The notes under the pieces: generated by a model | Databases searched by the model: none | Told to the model about the DNA's origin: nothing | What the model saw: only the letters and a program-made list of their open reading frames with translations | Made by a program: the position numbers and the translations under genes | Assembly: GCA_036345935.2 (NCBI GenBank) | Contig: JADWOT020000004.1 | Coordinates: 16,485,423-16,549,422 of the forward strand | Length of the DNA: 64,000 nucleotides | Source: Taenia hydatigena | Taxonomy: Eukaryota; Platyhelminthes; Cestoda; Cyclophyllidea; Taeniidae | Direction: 5' to 3' | Shown here: one piece after another, positions 36,161 through 48,600 of the stretch | Position numbering within the stretch: the first letter of the stretch is position 1 | Layout: every line of letters begins with the position of its first letter

Positions 36161-39100
36161 ATGGGGTTGGCGTCGAGTAGTCTTGATAGCAGCACAGCTG
36201 GATATCACATATTAAAGGCATGTCGCCGTGTTTTTTACACCTTCTAGGTTCAAGATGGATCACCAGGTCAGAAAGCTGGACTTGAGGCGTTCTTTGATTT
36301 CATAGTGTCTGTTGGCGATATAAGATTGGTGAGTTTCCGTGCTTTTGTCTTTAATCCCAAAAGTAAATGGTGCTACTCTTTTTTGTCATCAACAATGCTA
36401 CTTCATTAAGGCGATGGAATTAGGTCTATTATTGACTTCAAAACAAATTCTAATCCTGCTCTGAAAAGCTAGCTTGATTTCCCCAGTGGTACGGCAAAAT
36501 GGGGGAAAACTTGGACATTTTATTGGCCTAACATGTGGTCCTTGTCTTATTGACAGCAGCAAGACAATGAGAGCATCAAGGACGTGCTGGCGAAATACAG
36601 GGACACGCCGATGCGTTTGGAGGTCTATTCCTCTAAAACGCAGGAATTTCGGGAGGTCACACTGATTCCCAGCTCCGATTGGGGCGGTCAGGGTCTCTTA
36701 GGGCTCAGCATTCGTTACTGCTCCTTCAAGGGTGCTAACGAAAATGTTTGGCATGTGCTTGAAGTCTCTCCTGGCTCGCCTGCTGCCATGGCTGGGTTGC
36801 AACCCTTCACTGACTACATTATTGGCACCGACGCTCTCCTCAATGATGTGAGCAACCATATTTAAACTATTCTCCGCTGCTCCACATTGTCGAAGCATTC
36901 ATGTTCTTGCTCCCCTTTATCAGTGGCTTTCAGCACTGGAGTACATTGGTTTATCAAGTTAGAGGGTGTTACAGCTGGCGCTATTCCGATTCGCCGCGTA
37001 AATGTATTTTTGCATTTAATCAATTCTGCATTGCTCTTCTCGGATCATAATCACGGCACTCGATGACCGTTTTGTCTCCACGACACTGGGGCTCGTGCTT
37101 TCGACTAAGCGGACCCCTCACCCCACTTGTAACCATCAGTTATGCATGACCTTTGACATTGTGATACTTTGATCTCTCTATGCAACAGGCATTCTTATCT
37201 TTCGATCAACCGGGATTTTTTGTTGTTACTTGGCTTTTTGTTTCAATTTTATTTCAACCGTATGGAAGTTAAACGCCTGTCTCATCAGACTATAATCAAA
37301 TCCTCTCTTCAATTCGGCTCCAATTATTCCAATCTTTCTTGAGCTACATCACTTTGGACGGTGATGCATTCAGTGGTGTGTTTGCTACGTTTTTTTGACG
37401 CTGTAGAAGTTTCGAATTGCACTTCTTGTTGCTTTTTGGTGGTGATTTTTACGATTAACCCAACAATTCTGCATGCCTGAACTCGGTTTTTTGTTCGGTC
37501 CACTTTTGGTTCACAGTGTGGCTTATTCTTTTCAGGGCGGTTCCAAGCATCTTTACTTATATTTGATCTTTTAAAATGTATTCCCCTGATGAGTCGCAAT
37601 AGAATGTGCTTTTGTGAACAGGCACCGATCAAGGTTGAACCCTGAGAAACACGACTTAACTCCTCTATGTATCTATACTTAAATCGTACCAAGTAGAGGT
37701 GGTTAAAAGAACTCGGTATTACGACTCAGTCGTATTCATTCAACGCCAAAACAAATGCTGTTCCTTATTGGTAGATATTGCTCAATTACCAGAGCATAGG
37801 ACATTTAAATGTTTATTTTGGATTAATTTACCAAGCATCCGTCCTGCGAATCTGTTAAATTTCTTCTCGACCACATCTCCCTCATTGGCTGTTTTCCCCA
37901 TGTTGACACACCATTTTCTCATCAGCGCAATGACCTGTAAGTTGTGATAGCTAGGTGTTGTTGAATCATTTGGCATAGTGACTTCTCACTCCTGTGTGAT
38001 TCTCGGAGGTGGTTATTATGCTTTGATCGAAAAATGACAATGTGCTTCTTCGCCGGACGCATCTCTTTGTGGTGCCCTTAATCATAATGGGTAAAAAACG
38101 CCCTTCCAATCCACTAACCTGGAAACCTCGTCATAGTATGTGCATGATCGAGGATTTATACGTCGCCCTCTGCGTACTCGGTGGTGTTTCTTCGCCTGTG
38201 TGTTTGAGCTACCTCACTTGCACTAAGGCTCATCTTGTGATTCTTTTCCGATTCTTTGTTTATTTATCCTCATCTATTCAAAATGCGTAATTTTCAGTCA
38301 GAGGACTTCTTCTCCGTGGTGGAGGCGCACAACGGCCAGCCGTTGCGTCTCTATGTCTACAGCAGCACAACTGATCAGTGTCGTGAGGTGACTCTTATTC
38401 CCAACCTTTCCTGGGGCGGAGACGGCATGCTTGGCTGCGAGATTGGCTTCGGCTACCTTCACCGAATCCCCCCACCACCGTCATCGACATCCAAGAGTCC
38501 TCACGTCCATCCTCCCCTCAGTGGTGCTGATGCTCCTGGTGCTTCGATTTCGATTGCTGTGCCAAATAACGAATCGTTGGCTAATCAACCACCGTATCAA
38601 CCAACGCTGATGTCACAGCAGCCAACTCTCTGCAATCCGGCTTACCCTCCTCCACCTTCCTCCCTTCCACCATCTCTAATGCCTCCACAATATCCCGTGA
38701 GTTGGTTTGCTTTATCGCCATTTTGTTGGACTTTATCGTTCTCGGTTGTTTTTTTTTCACCTAATTTGGAGCTTTTATTGCTGGGCATGGAATATACGTT
38801 CTTATAATTGTCTCTGGTCTTGAGCAGACCCTGCCAGTCATGTATTGCCTCGTGTCCTGCAGAAGTTTCGCTACTGGCTCTGTTCTCTCCGCTATTTCAG
38901 GTCGGAGTGAATTTGGGGCGATTGGTGGTTGTGGTCGTTTAGTGTCGACTGACTGATCACTATACTTGAGGCTGTTTAATGCATGATACTTTTCTGCCGT
39001 GTTGTTGAGATGATTGTCACCATTTTATAGGTGTGAAAAGTCAGGTTATCCGAAAGGATGAATATTCATTTCCACTATCGCCCCTCCCAACTTTGACATA

Positions 39101-39901
39101 TTTGAGACCATGTGTAGACGTCTGGGGATGCTTTAGAGTCCTGCCGTTCTCAAAGGACCTCAATCTTGAGTGAACGGGTCAATTGCACTGAATTCTGGGC
39201 TCTTTGATGTTTCGGTCTGGAAAAGTCGTCTTTTTATTCTATTCCGGAAGAGTTCAAGTAGTAGTATTGCTCTTATGTATTTTCAGCCGACTGAATCGAC
39301 AAACGGACTACCACCACATCCACCGCCGGCGTATCCGTCGGTGGAATCAATAGGCGGAGTGGCACTGGCGCCGCCAGCACCACTACCGAGCAGTTTATTC
39401 GAGGGTATCAATTTTACTCCACCCTCCACCCCACCTGCCCTCGTTCTGCCCTCGGCCGACCATCACGAGCCTCCGGTAGAGCCAGCACCACCGGTTCCCA
39501 CGACATCGCCTCCAATGTTGGTAGAGGCTCAACAACAGATTGTACCGCCACCTCCTCCGCCTCCGCCTCCACCTCAGGCACCGCTGACCTCCATATTTGC
39601 CCCGCCGCCTCAACCACCTATGCCACTACAGATGCAGTCAGCCGCAATGGTACCTGCACCCGCTTTCTCAATCCCCCTTATTCCGACCACCAATATCGCC
39701 CCTCCGGGAATGCCACCGATCTCTGTGCAAATGCCTCCCACCGATCTTTGTACGTGATGTGCCTGTAGGGTTCATTTTTAACGATTTAGCTATAAAGCTA
39801 TCTCAGTTCTTAATGTGTGAGATGTGGATGATTGACTTGCAGCACTTCATCCATCCATGAGGACTCCAAGATATCTCCATTTAGGCTTGCTGTCCAAGTG
39901 A
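36161..39901 (+). CDS. GORASP: Golgi reassembly-stacking protein (GRASP55/65)
   Basis: Peripheral Golgi protein that tethers cisternae and takes part in unconventional secretion. Six exons with consistent phases: 36161-36217, 36248-36328, 36557-36847, 38298-38696, 39287-39749, 39843-39901, giving 449 aa (human 440 and 452). MGLASSS supplies the Gly2 myristoylation site. PDZ-like domain 1 reads [20 protein letters not shown] ... [27 protein letters not shown] and [18 protein letters not shown]; domain 2 reads [40 protein letters not shown]. The remainder is the Pro-rich SPR-type tail with an eight-to-ten proline run. The first intron (36218-36247) is only 30 nt and starts with GC. The single flatworm gene cannot be assigned to GORASP1 or GORASP2. 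Poly(A) signal candidate at 40194. Confidence 0.95.
36218..36247 (+). other. 30-nt GC-AG intron in GORASP
   Basis: Exon 1 ends ATATTAAAG and the intron runs GCATGTC...CTTCTAG. Reading through keeps frame (30 nt) but hits TAG at its last codon, so removal is required. Splicing joins HILK to VQDGSPGQ exactly as in the family. No GT donor gives the right frame. Confidence 0.75.
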
Positions 39902-42887
39902 AGATAGCCTTGAAGACTAAAGGTACAGGTGAAATAAGCACAACTCTTATTGAAATCGCCTCCATGGAAGAGAAGGAGAGGATTCATTGCCATGGGAACA
40001 AAGCTTCCTTTTTCAGTTATAATGGATCCAGAGCCCTTCGGTGCAGACCGAAGACGGGAATACCTCTCCGTCTTATTTTGTGCTTTGGCGTTGACAAAAT
40101 GCTTCCCAGAGTCTGTCGTGGATCGTGATTTCCCTAGGAAGTTCTAAATTTACAGGATTGCGATGGCCAACCTGTAAATTTCACCGTAGAGCAAATAAAT
40201 GACCTCGAGGTCGCATTCCATGCGATTTTGCACTTTCAATCACAGTTACTGTTTCCTTTAGTGACTGGTCAACCACTGCCGCCGTAGACAACGACAGGAC
40301 GCGGTTGATCTCTTTCACCACGCCCTCCGCCTCATCCCCATTGCTGTTGACTTTGTTCTTGACTGTTGGTTTGCGTTTCCCCCCACCCTTATCTCGGCAT
40401 TTTTATTTCCCGTGCCTGCTACAACACTTTGCTGTTGCCGGTCGTCCCCTCTCCACCACCTATTACTATTGTTCGCCCTTCTCAGTTGACGAAAGGCACG
40501 TAGGATGGTAATAATAAATCAAATGATCTTTTGGAGGGCTCGAACTTGTCGTTGAAGCAAGGCATGAAAGTCGTTTTGTTATCTGCTTTTTTCTACTTCA
40601 GTAACACTGCCAAGGAAAAGAGGAATTAAATTGGCTTTGAGCGTCAAAGAGATACCTGGTAGGGACCTCAGTGGGCTGATGAAAACGCAGGTTTTTGGAG
40701 TTGCCTCTACCTTGAAGTAAGTGGGCTAGGTGATAATGATGTTATAGTTAGCGGAATAACTGAAATGAGGAACTTCGGATGGAGGTGCTTCGTCATCAAT
40801 CAGATGCGGGAAGCTCGTAACTGGGAGTAGGAACTCTGATTCTATTCCACAGAGCTGACCGTTAGCAGTTGTATCAAACGGTAGTTGGGATCGCTGATGC
40901 TGTAATAGCCTCATCTGGCTGGAAGGTTAACTTAGTAGTTTGGAAGCACGCGTCTGATCTTTCATGACGTCAGTGACTTTCAACGGCGGCTTCCGAGAAC
41001 TAGTGGTAAGGTTGAACGAGCTATAGAAATGGCTCTCCAAGGACGCTTAGGACTCCACGTTTTGTACTTCCGCCTGACCCCCGGGTCATGCTAGTAGTCG
41101 CCTTGCTCTTCTGTCCGTCGACAATGTATATTCAATCCGAGTGTTACGTCTACTTTCGGCTCCAGTGGGGACTGGGGACACTATACATTGGTACCCAAGG
41201 CGAACAAACCCCATGCGAACAGTTAACTACGCCGATCCCCACTACTGCATGCTACGTCTTAACTTGGAGAGGGAATCTGTGATGAAAACGACGTCTACAG
41301 TCGGCAACACCCTACTCCCGCGTTATGCAGAAATGCTATTGGCAAATGAAACACTAGCCGTGAACGATCTGGAAACGTTCGTTGTAGAGCCTCTAAAGCC
41401 TCTGAATAAAAATGCTAATAAAGGGAAGGAGTGACAGCTCCTCCACCTTTCTGGTACCTGGATAGAAACCAAGCGAATGTAATTGGAGGACAGCATTGAA
41501 GTGAGAACAGAGTGGCAAGAAGGAACAGGCGCAAAGCCCGTCATTCAGTAAATGCCTTTGTCTTTGGGTCAGTGTTCTTATCACTAGAGATGGACACACG
41601 AGGTGGACAGCACATTGCCCCTCCCTCAATGCACTCTCCAAACAGGAAGAAACTCTAGATCCACTGGAATTGCCCATAGGGATCAGCGACTTTGCGGTCT
41701 CCTCGGTTGCTTGTAAATTAGAGGACCTGTGCCATTGGTTCGTAGCTGATACGAGGAGTTGACCAACGAGAGCCTCGACGGCGACGCTCTTAGAGACATT
41801 TGAGGCTCTGCTTTTATGCTTCCACTGAGTGGCATGGCACCCAGGTCAGGGGAATTAGTCCTCCAGACCCTCTGACTATCAACAATCCACTTTGTGCTTT
41901 CTCTCAAAGTCAGGAAAGATTCCCGGCACTACAGTTGACCGAGAAAAAATTGTAATGTAAAAAGGATCACTTAGTCAGCCAAATTCGGACGACTTCAAAT
42001 TCCGCATGGACTGGTTCGGAATGCGGGGCTATAATGGTGGAAGCATCACCGGCAATAAATAAGTTGATGATCCTCTTCGCACAAAGCTGCTATAAAAAGT
42101 GGATGATCCTGATTTAGACTACCAGCGAAGAAATTGAAATGAGAAAAGAGACCGTCGTCCAATCCAAATTCTCGTTGTCAGTTATCTTGCGTGCTTAATG
42201 CTATGAAGATTCTGGGCATCGAGAGAACTGGACACTTTGGTTCATCTCTCACTTTTATTTCACAACTGCCTGCCCCCTGTGCGTTTATGTGGCTGATGAT
42301 CACGCCGAAATTGGAGGACCGTTCTCTCCTCTGATTTCATCGCATGCCATCTCAAGGCGTAAAGACTTGTGATGATGAGATTGTGGACGATAGTGGATAC
42401 AAAAAGGACATTGCAGTTTTAAAGTAGCAGATTCTCCAAGGTATTTCATCTATCACGAGTGTTTTCAGAAGGTATGTCTTCCGCTCATTCGACTTGTGCT
42501 GTAGATGGACGTCAGTGGTGATTGCATGGTCTTAGGTAGGTCGACAACTCGTACATCTGCCAACACGCAAAGCCAGCACAATCCTCTGAGTATGGTGGAG
42601 TGGTGCGTGTCTCCGGAAGGTGAGATGGGCAGTGAGGTAATGGATTGGTAGAGGCTAATCAAGGGCGTGGTTGTGGGCTTAATGGACACTGAAATTGAAA
42701 CGCCTTTTCTAATCACAATTTACACGGTCACAGTGCCTTCGATAACACAGGCAAAGAAAGTGAGAAGCAGGTTGGGTCTTGTTGTTGGTTCGTGACGTGT
42801 GGGTGAAGACCACTGTAGGTGTACAGCGATTGTCATTCTCACCACTGAAGTCACGCATTGCTGTCTGCTCTCGTCACGTCGATCTCG
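39902..42887. other. Intergenic DNA downstream of GORASP
   Basis: About 3 kb. Contains the GORASP 3' UTR; the open frames further on (40305-41907, 42465-42905) have no recognisable domains and conflicting strands. A 33-nt stretch near 41045 (CTTAGGACTCCACGTTTTGTACTTCCGCCTG) resembles 14616-14650 but I could not extend it. No gene called. Confidence 0.5.
40194..40199 (+). terminator. Candidate poly(A) signal of GORASP
   Basis: AATAAA about 290 nt after the GORASP stop codon on the coding strand. A second candidate lies near 40513 (AATAATAAAT). Confidence 0.4.
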
Positions 42888-44126
42888 ACTTCTTTTGAGG
42901 CGCAAGTAGCCCCACGTAGCTCTCTATTCCTCGTGTCCAATACCAGAAGACCCTCTTGAACGCGACGCAACACCCACCATGTGATAGTTCATCACCCGAG
43001 ATAGGTTGTTTAAACCTTCTGAGCGGTACGACTCACCACCGCACATTCTCCAAGTGCCACACTACGCACTGGATGAGGAAGTTCTGCACATTTGGAAGCG
43101 AGTTCAGCGTAGTTGGTGATGTGAAGATGGGGAGTAAAGGGGAGGTGGTATAAAGCATGGAAGGGACTGGCGTGCAGACAGACTTACGCTCAGCAGTGCC
43201 TCACGAGGTATCCACTCGACAAGTTCGACAGACTATACTACAAACCACTGCACGAAGTTACTGCGTTGTCCCTGTTCACGTTTCATTGCAGGGTGGATGG
43301 TGAGAATGATGATGCAGGAATTCGTTGGTGAAACCTAGTCTGCACATTGAAAGTTCGTCTCATTCCACGCCTTGTGCGAGTCCTGTCACTTCCAGCCCTT
43401 AGAAGGCTACGTCAGAACTCATTTGGACCTCGTTACTATGACCTTCAGTTTAGAGACTTATTTGGACGAGTTGTTGCTCGTGCCCATGGAAGGCGATTTT
43501 GAGGACTTGATAGACCCAACCATTCACATTCCCATGACGAGGTGAGGAGGAGGAGGAGGAAGGGACAAGACAACGTCATTGTCTTGAACTTCATGCACTG
43601 TATTGCTGAATCAACTCACACTTGAATGTCACTTTTACTGCCATTTACCCTTTTCAGCTCTGGTCGTCCACTTCTCCCCATGCAGGTCTCTGACATCCCC
43701 ACAACGGCAGGCCTTCCGAGGGAGGTGAAGACTGTGCTGTGGACCTTCTCCACCGTCATCGTGCTCATCGTCTCCGTGACTCTCATCTTTGGCCTACGAA
43801 CGCGAAACCGTGCGCGTCGCTACTTGCACTACCAGGTGAGATGGAATAGCGTGTCGGAGGCTATAAGCGTGAATGGCTTGCCAACGCCATTGTGCAGAGT
43901 GAATGTGGAAAAAACGACGTGCCTTACAGCCTCACACCATCATGTGGCTGTCAACGGCTTGCCCTGCATGTCACGTCATTAGCCAAGCGAACGGCGTTGT
44001 TGTAGGGGACGATTTGGTTTGCAGGTGGGCTCAGTGTTTTGAGATGCCTCACAGTGGAACCTGAGGTCAAGGAGGTGAACGTGTGCACACGCCTTATGAC
44101 CGGTACCGTACGCTTGCCGTTGTCTC
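42888..44126 (+). pseudogene. Inverted partial duplicate of the IRE1 transmembrane exons
   Basis: This segment is nearly identical (about 97 percent by eye) to the reverse complement of 52763-53980 inside IRE1. It contains exon equivalents for the juxtamembrane stretch (ends PTIHIPMTR, about 43387-43531) and the transmembrane exon (about 43652-43829, VLWTFSTVIVLIVSVTLIFG, then RNRARRYLHYQ), with the same splice sites, including the GAGGAGGAGGAGG-rich intron. Differences noted: a 25-bp insertion near 42916, four substitutions at GGCTACGTCAGAACTC, Met to Thr before RNRARR, and single changes elsewhere. No frameshift in the two exons, but neither luminal nor kinase exons follow on the plus strand, so it is a gene fragment. 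It lies just past the IRE1 3' end. A recent duplication or an assembly artefact are both possible. Confidence 0.85.
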
Positions 44127-44600
44127 GGTTTGCTTCAAAAGTCCTTCTCTCGGCGCTCGTGGTTGTTGCACCTCCACGATTCCCATTGCAATGATCGCCA
44201 CAAAGCGTAGCAATACCGTTCAGTGGACTTGAAAACAGGAAGTACCATCACAAATGCTCCGCAGCGAATCCATTTGGTCGGAACCTTTGTTGAAATGCAG
44301 GATCTATTTAAATCGAGTAGATTTTGTCTTTGGGAGTTTAGTCCCCCTCACATTTCAAGCACACGTCACCGGTAGGGGGTTATTCCCACCTTTTCACACC
44401 AGATTTCACAGAGGGAGACAGACTATCCACTGTCTTAGCTACTTATTTTCGACAAATTCTTTCTCTGGGTCGCAATGGATGGAAAACTATTGTTCTATCA
44501 CCACACACACACATACTTGGACTAAAGAAGGCCCTACTTATGGCATTATCAAATAAATATTGCATAAAAACGGAGTATGTGAGGGAGTGAAGGACAAAAA
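44127..44600. other. Short intergenic stretch
   Basis: Nothing recognisable. A plus-strand AATAAA occurs near 44553. Confidence 0.4.
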
Positions 44601-45581
44601 TTACAAATTCTTCATTCTGACATTATTGGGAACAGTTTTTCGCCTACGCGTCCTCTTCCTTGTCTTTGGGAGGACAAAACCATCCTCTGCATCGTCCTCT
44701 TCGTTCCCCTCAACTGAGTCAACACTCTCACCGTTTACTGCAATCGTAGGGACAGCCATGACTGCTGTCGCAGCTTCACCAACGGTGCTGCTAGCGGCGT
44801 TGTTATTGCTGCCTTCTCCGGGAACGATCCGTTTCGAGGGCAGATGCCATGGACTGGTTAGGGTTCTCGCTTTGGACCACACCCTAGGTTTCGTTTGCAG
44901 TGGCGAACCATGCTCGAGGATCTGTAACTTCACCGGCAAGAGACAGCTTTTGAATAAATAAGCACAATTTAGATCCTCAACCCTTTTAAAGAGTACATTT
45001 AGTCGTCCGTCAGAGGAAGAAGAAATGGCAAAGGCTCCTAACTGCATACCCTCTTGAAGTGGCACTCCGAATCTCCAACTATGATAGATAAAGGACTCCG
45101 AGGAATGAAGTCTCAGGTTTGAAATCATTCAATACAAACCAGTGAGAGGGAAACGGCTCCAAAATGTGGGTTCCCGTAAGTTGTCTTCTCTATGCGAACC
45201 TATGAGAAAGGAAGCTCCCTTTCCAGACTGATCTGAGCGACTGCTATCTTATTCTACACTAAAGTGCATGCTCGGCGGAACACAAAGGGTTATTGGAGAC
45301 AACTAAAAGGCTTGATACTGCCATACCTTTACGCTGGGAATGTTGCCCTTGATCTCCTCGCAACTGTTGCTATCGCTGACTGCCTGCTCCAAAGGCGGAA
45401 AAACTCTGAGATTCGCTGAATGTGGAGAACCGTGCTCAGAGACCTGAAGTTTTATAAACTAGTGTTAGTTCACCAAAAAAAGAATGCAAGGATGGATACG
45501 GAGTGGATAGATGGATCGAGAAGAAATATAGGCAGGAATGCATAGGAATCAGGAGTCATAGAGTACAAACACCTGCATAGC
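44601..45581 (-). CDS. Possible alternative 3' exons of IRE1 or a separate small gene
   Basis: Downstream of the IRE1 stop the minus strand has a run of in-phase (phase 0) exon candidates. After a 29-nt GT-AG intron that would skip the IRE1 stop come: LRLTSVHLAMQ (about 45568-45600); VSEHGSPHSANLRVFPPLEQ and following residues (about 45330-45446); VRIEKTTYGNPHFGAVSLSL (about 45145-45205); and an open block to a stop at 44601 containing WRFGVPLQEGMQLGAFAIS and ILEHGSPLQTKPRVWSKA. It ends in a basic tail (TRKRTRRRK). Two exon starts share (V/I)xEHGSP, suggesting exon duplication. No family is recognised. It may be a C-terminal extension of IRE1, an independent gene, or non-coding. Confidence 0.3.
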
Positions 45582-45613
45582 CAAGTGGACACTAGTCAAG
45601 CGTAACTGGAATA

Positions 45614-48600
45614 TTAATGGACAGGGACGCTCACCGACAGCCTCGCCCACATTGCCGGCGCAGAAGGATGACAATTATCACTAATGAAGCGCTCAGCGAC
45701 GTCTACAGTAAGCGGGGCGGGCAGGAAACGGCGAAAGTGATCCACCTCCGCAAGGTGGACTCGAGCCAGGCAGTAGGTGAGAGGAAGGAGACTGGGGAAT
45801 CGCGAGTTCCAGTGCTCCGCCATCGCCATGTCGCTTGAGCCCAGCACATCGCGCACTGCACTACGAAGCGACCAAATGTGATTCCGTTTGTTTCGGATTG
45901 CCCGCAGCAGTTGTGTCAGCGATTTGTCCTGTGGTAAAAGAGAGTCAAGTAAGGCCTTTGGATTACGGGTCACCTGTGATACTTCCGCCTTTCCTGCCTC
46001 TCCGTCCTGTGTACCTGGTTTATTGTCGATTCGTCCATTCAGTTGTCATCCCACTAATCTGTCAGCCCATCCGATTCACAGAACCGCTTAGTATACCTTC
46101 CTTTTCATCTTTAGACTCAGTATTTGTAATAGAAAAATTAGTTCTAGGCACAGAAAATAAGCCTACCTCTTCCGATGTCCAAAATGCGCTAGAAATCCAA
46201 CAAGAACGATGGAAAAGGCTCGAATATAACTATACACACACAAGCAGAGTAGCCACGCTTTCGATCATCCGACGAGTGTGACCCAGCGGGGTGTGCAGTA
46301 GTGCCCCATGGATGCGGAACTGATCTGTGGAATTTTAATTGAAGCCCAGTCCATTTGTAACTACAATTTCCCCACAGATCTCTGGAATACCGTACAAGTG
46401 TGATACCCACTCGCAAAGTTTGTTCCTCCCGAAACAATACTAGTGCTAACATAGGTGGAAGAAAATACTGCCAGTTGGCTTGTTTTGCAATAATTAATGC
46501 ACCTTTAAATTCAACATAAAGTGATTAATAACTTTTTTGTTTTTGCAACGAATGGATACGCTATCTGACATGGGCGGTGACGCAGGCAACATGGCTACAC
46601 GCGATTGGCTGGAAGTGAGTAGCCAATAGGCAACATCGTCTCTACACCAGCTCTATATCAGCCTAAAGGAATAGAATAAGTTAACTTTTAAATGGAACCA
46701 AAGCGCTATGAAAGCGTAAGCTAGGCCATGTTTAGGATTAAAATCAAAGAACCAAGCATTTATCAGTAGTCTTAGCGACCAGTGCCAAGCATTTGCGACT
46801 GCTTCTCATTCAAGGCGGCGTCCAGAACCCAAACCTCAAGAATGTCTGAGGTATTACTCTATTCAAAGCGATCTTTATCAAGGCCTTTAAATAAAATTCG
46901 AGACTCTACATTCCCAAACGTATCATTGTCACCTGTAGCTCTGCGAGTGATATAATAATGAGCTTTGTGTGACCATGACATAATTCAAGCTATGCAGCAG
47001 TTCTGGAATAGAGTGCGCAAACGCCTCCAACTGCGGCCTTGATGATTCTTTCTCCTGCGAGGCAACAAAAAACGTCCGCTCGTACTCACAGTGTATGATT
47101 AACTGGACTTTTTGATATCCTATAGATGTATCCGATTAACCCAAATCGCCGCCCAGTTACGGATATTTATTCCACTCTCCACTACCACATAAAAGAAACA
47201 CTACCCAACTTCTAGTAGCAAAAAAAACGTCCGCAAAGCATGGGAAGTCTATTCAGCTTGACTTTTTTCAGTCCTCAAGGAAGAACACGTATTTGTGACC
47301 ACTGACCTTAGGAATGGAAGTTCAGCAACAGCCAAGCCAATAGCTCACCTGAGCATCCTTACCATGAATCGCTGTAGGTCCAGGTTAAGCTCCGAGTGCA
47401 GAAGGTAGCAATCAGATCAAGGTCACTCTGCCTTGGTTTAATCACAAGCCTCCCATGAATCTAAGGTTACTTTACGAGTAAAAAGCCGAGGAATAGCCAA
47501 CCAGCACGTCACCATCTACCAGTTGGAGGAGGGGGACGACGACGACGAGTCTCTATTTCCCTCCTCTCCAAGTCCACCCCATCCAGGAGTACAAACCTTA
47601 CTACGGAGATATGAGTTAAGAGGCATCGTGATGTATTATCTTAGGGGGATCCAACTTCCCTCCCAACGATTTTGGACAAAGTCTTCCTTCCGCATATTCG
47701 AGGTGCACGATGAACAACTCCGTCAGAAGCCCAATACACAACCAACGTCTTGTTTGGGGTAACTAGTGCTTAACCTTGAACTAGATGTGGATGCCAAGCC
47801 ATTGTCGTATCTTCACTCACATTAGTCATGTGAGAGGATTGGTCTTGACCCTCCGGTCTCCAGTTGAAAGGACCTTCCAGCACCCGAGGCGGTACCTGCC
47901 GCTGGGGTGATTCATCGACATAATGATTTGAACTACTTCTGGGTGCAAAAGAAAGATCATCGACAGACTGACAAGCACACACTTTATAATCCATGCATCT
48001 AAATACTCGCGTGAACAAGAATTAGTCTTGACAACCTGACAATGGTAGCCGCACTTGTTAAGGTCTAATCCACATAATCGCTAATAAAGGTGTGTAGTGA
48101 TGAAGTTCCTCGTGAATGGAATCCTCAGCCGCAGTAGGGCATTTAAAAGACGCAAGCATTTCAAAGATCGTCCCATGTCACAGTCTTTGATGTCATTGCG
48201 CATGCAACATCTGCCTGATCAGGAAGACGGTTGATTAAGACATAACCGATCGTGAAAGCCCTCGAACGACGAATCTTTCTGTGGGCGGGACTGCCCTAGA
48301 ATGAATCAGGAACAATGACTCACATTTCTGTGCCAAGGGTCTCCAACTCTTCGATGAGTACTAGACTAAGAATAATCGAACCGTTCTAGTAGCATAAAGA
48401 CGATAGGGGAGGGATCTGCGACGGGAGGCTCAAGCTAACTCACAATGGCGCAAAAAACACAAAAATGAGTCGCAGAATTGGATGCAGGGGTAAAGAGACA
48501 CCTGATAGGATCGGACAGAGCGTAGATCGTCAACCAGGACGGTATCCAGATGGCGTAGCCAGGAGCCCGAGAAAACGCGACCCCAGTGATCATCGAGTGC

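Noticed and set aside
41035..41080. Dispersed repeat shared with 14610-14655
   Set aside because: About 30 nt of similarity (TTAGG..ACTCC..TTTGTACTTCCG) that I could not extend on either side; too short to call an element.
43626..43982. Stand-alone gene for a 118-aa membrane protein (and its twin at 52907-53263)
   Set aside because: The open frames include intron sequence at both ends. The coding core is the IRE1 transmembrane exon, not an independent ORF.
45835..46281. 148-codon plus-strand open frame
   Set aside because: It overlaps antisense the conserved KEN RNase exon of IRE1; its length is a by-product of that coding sequence.
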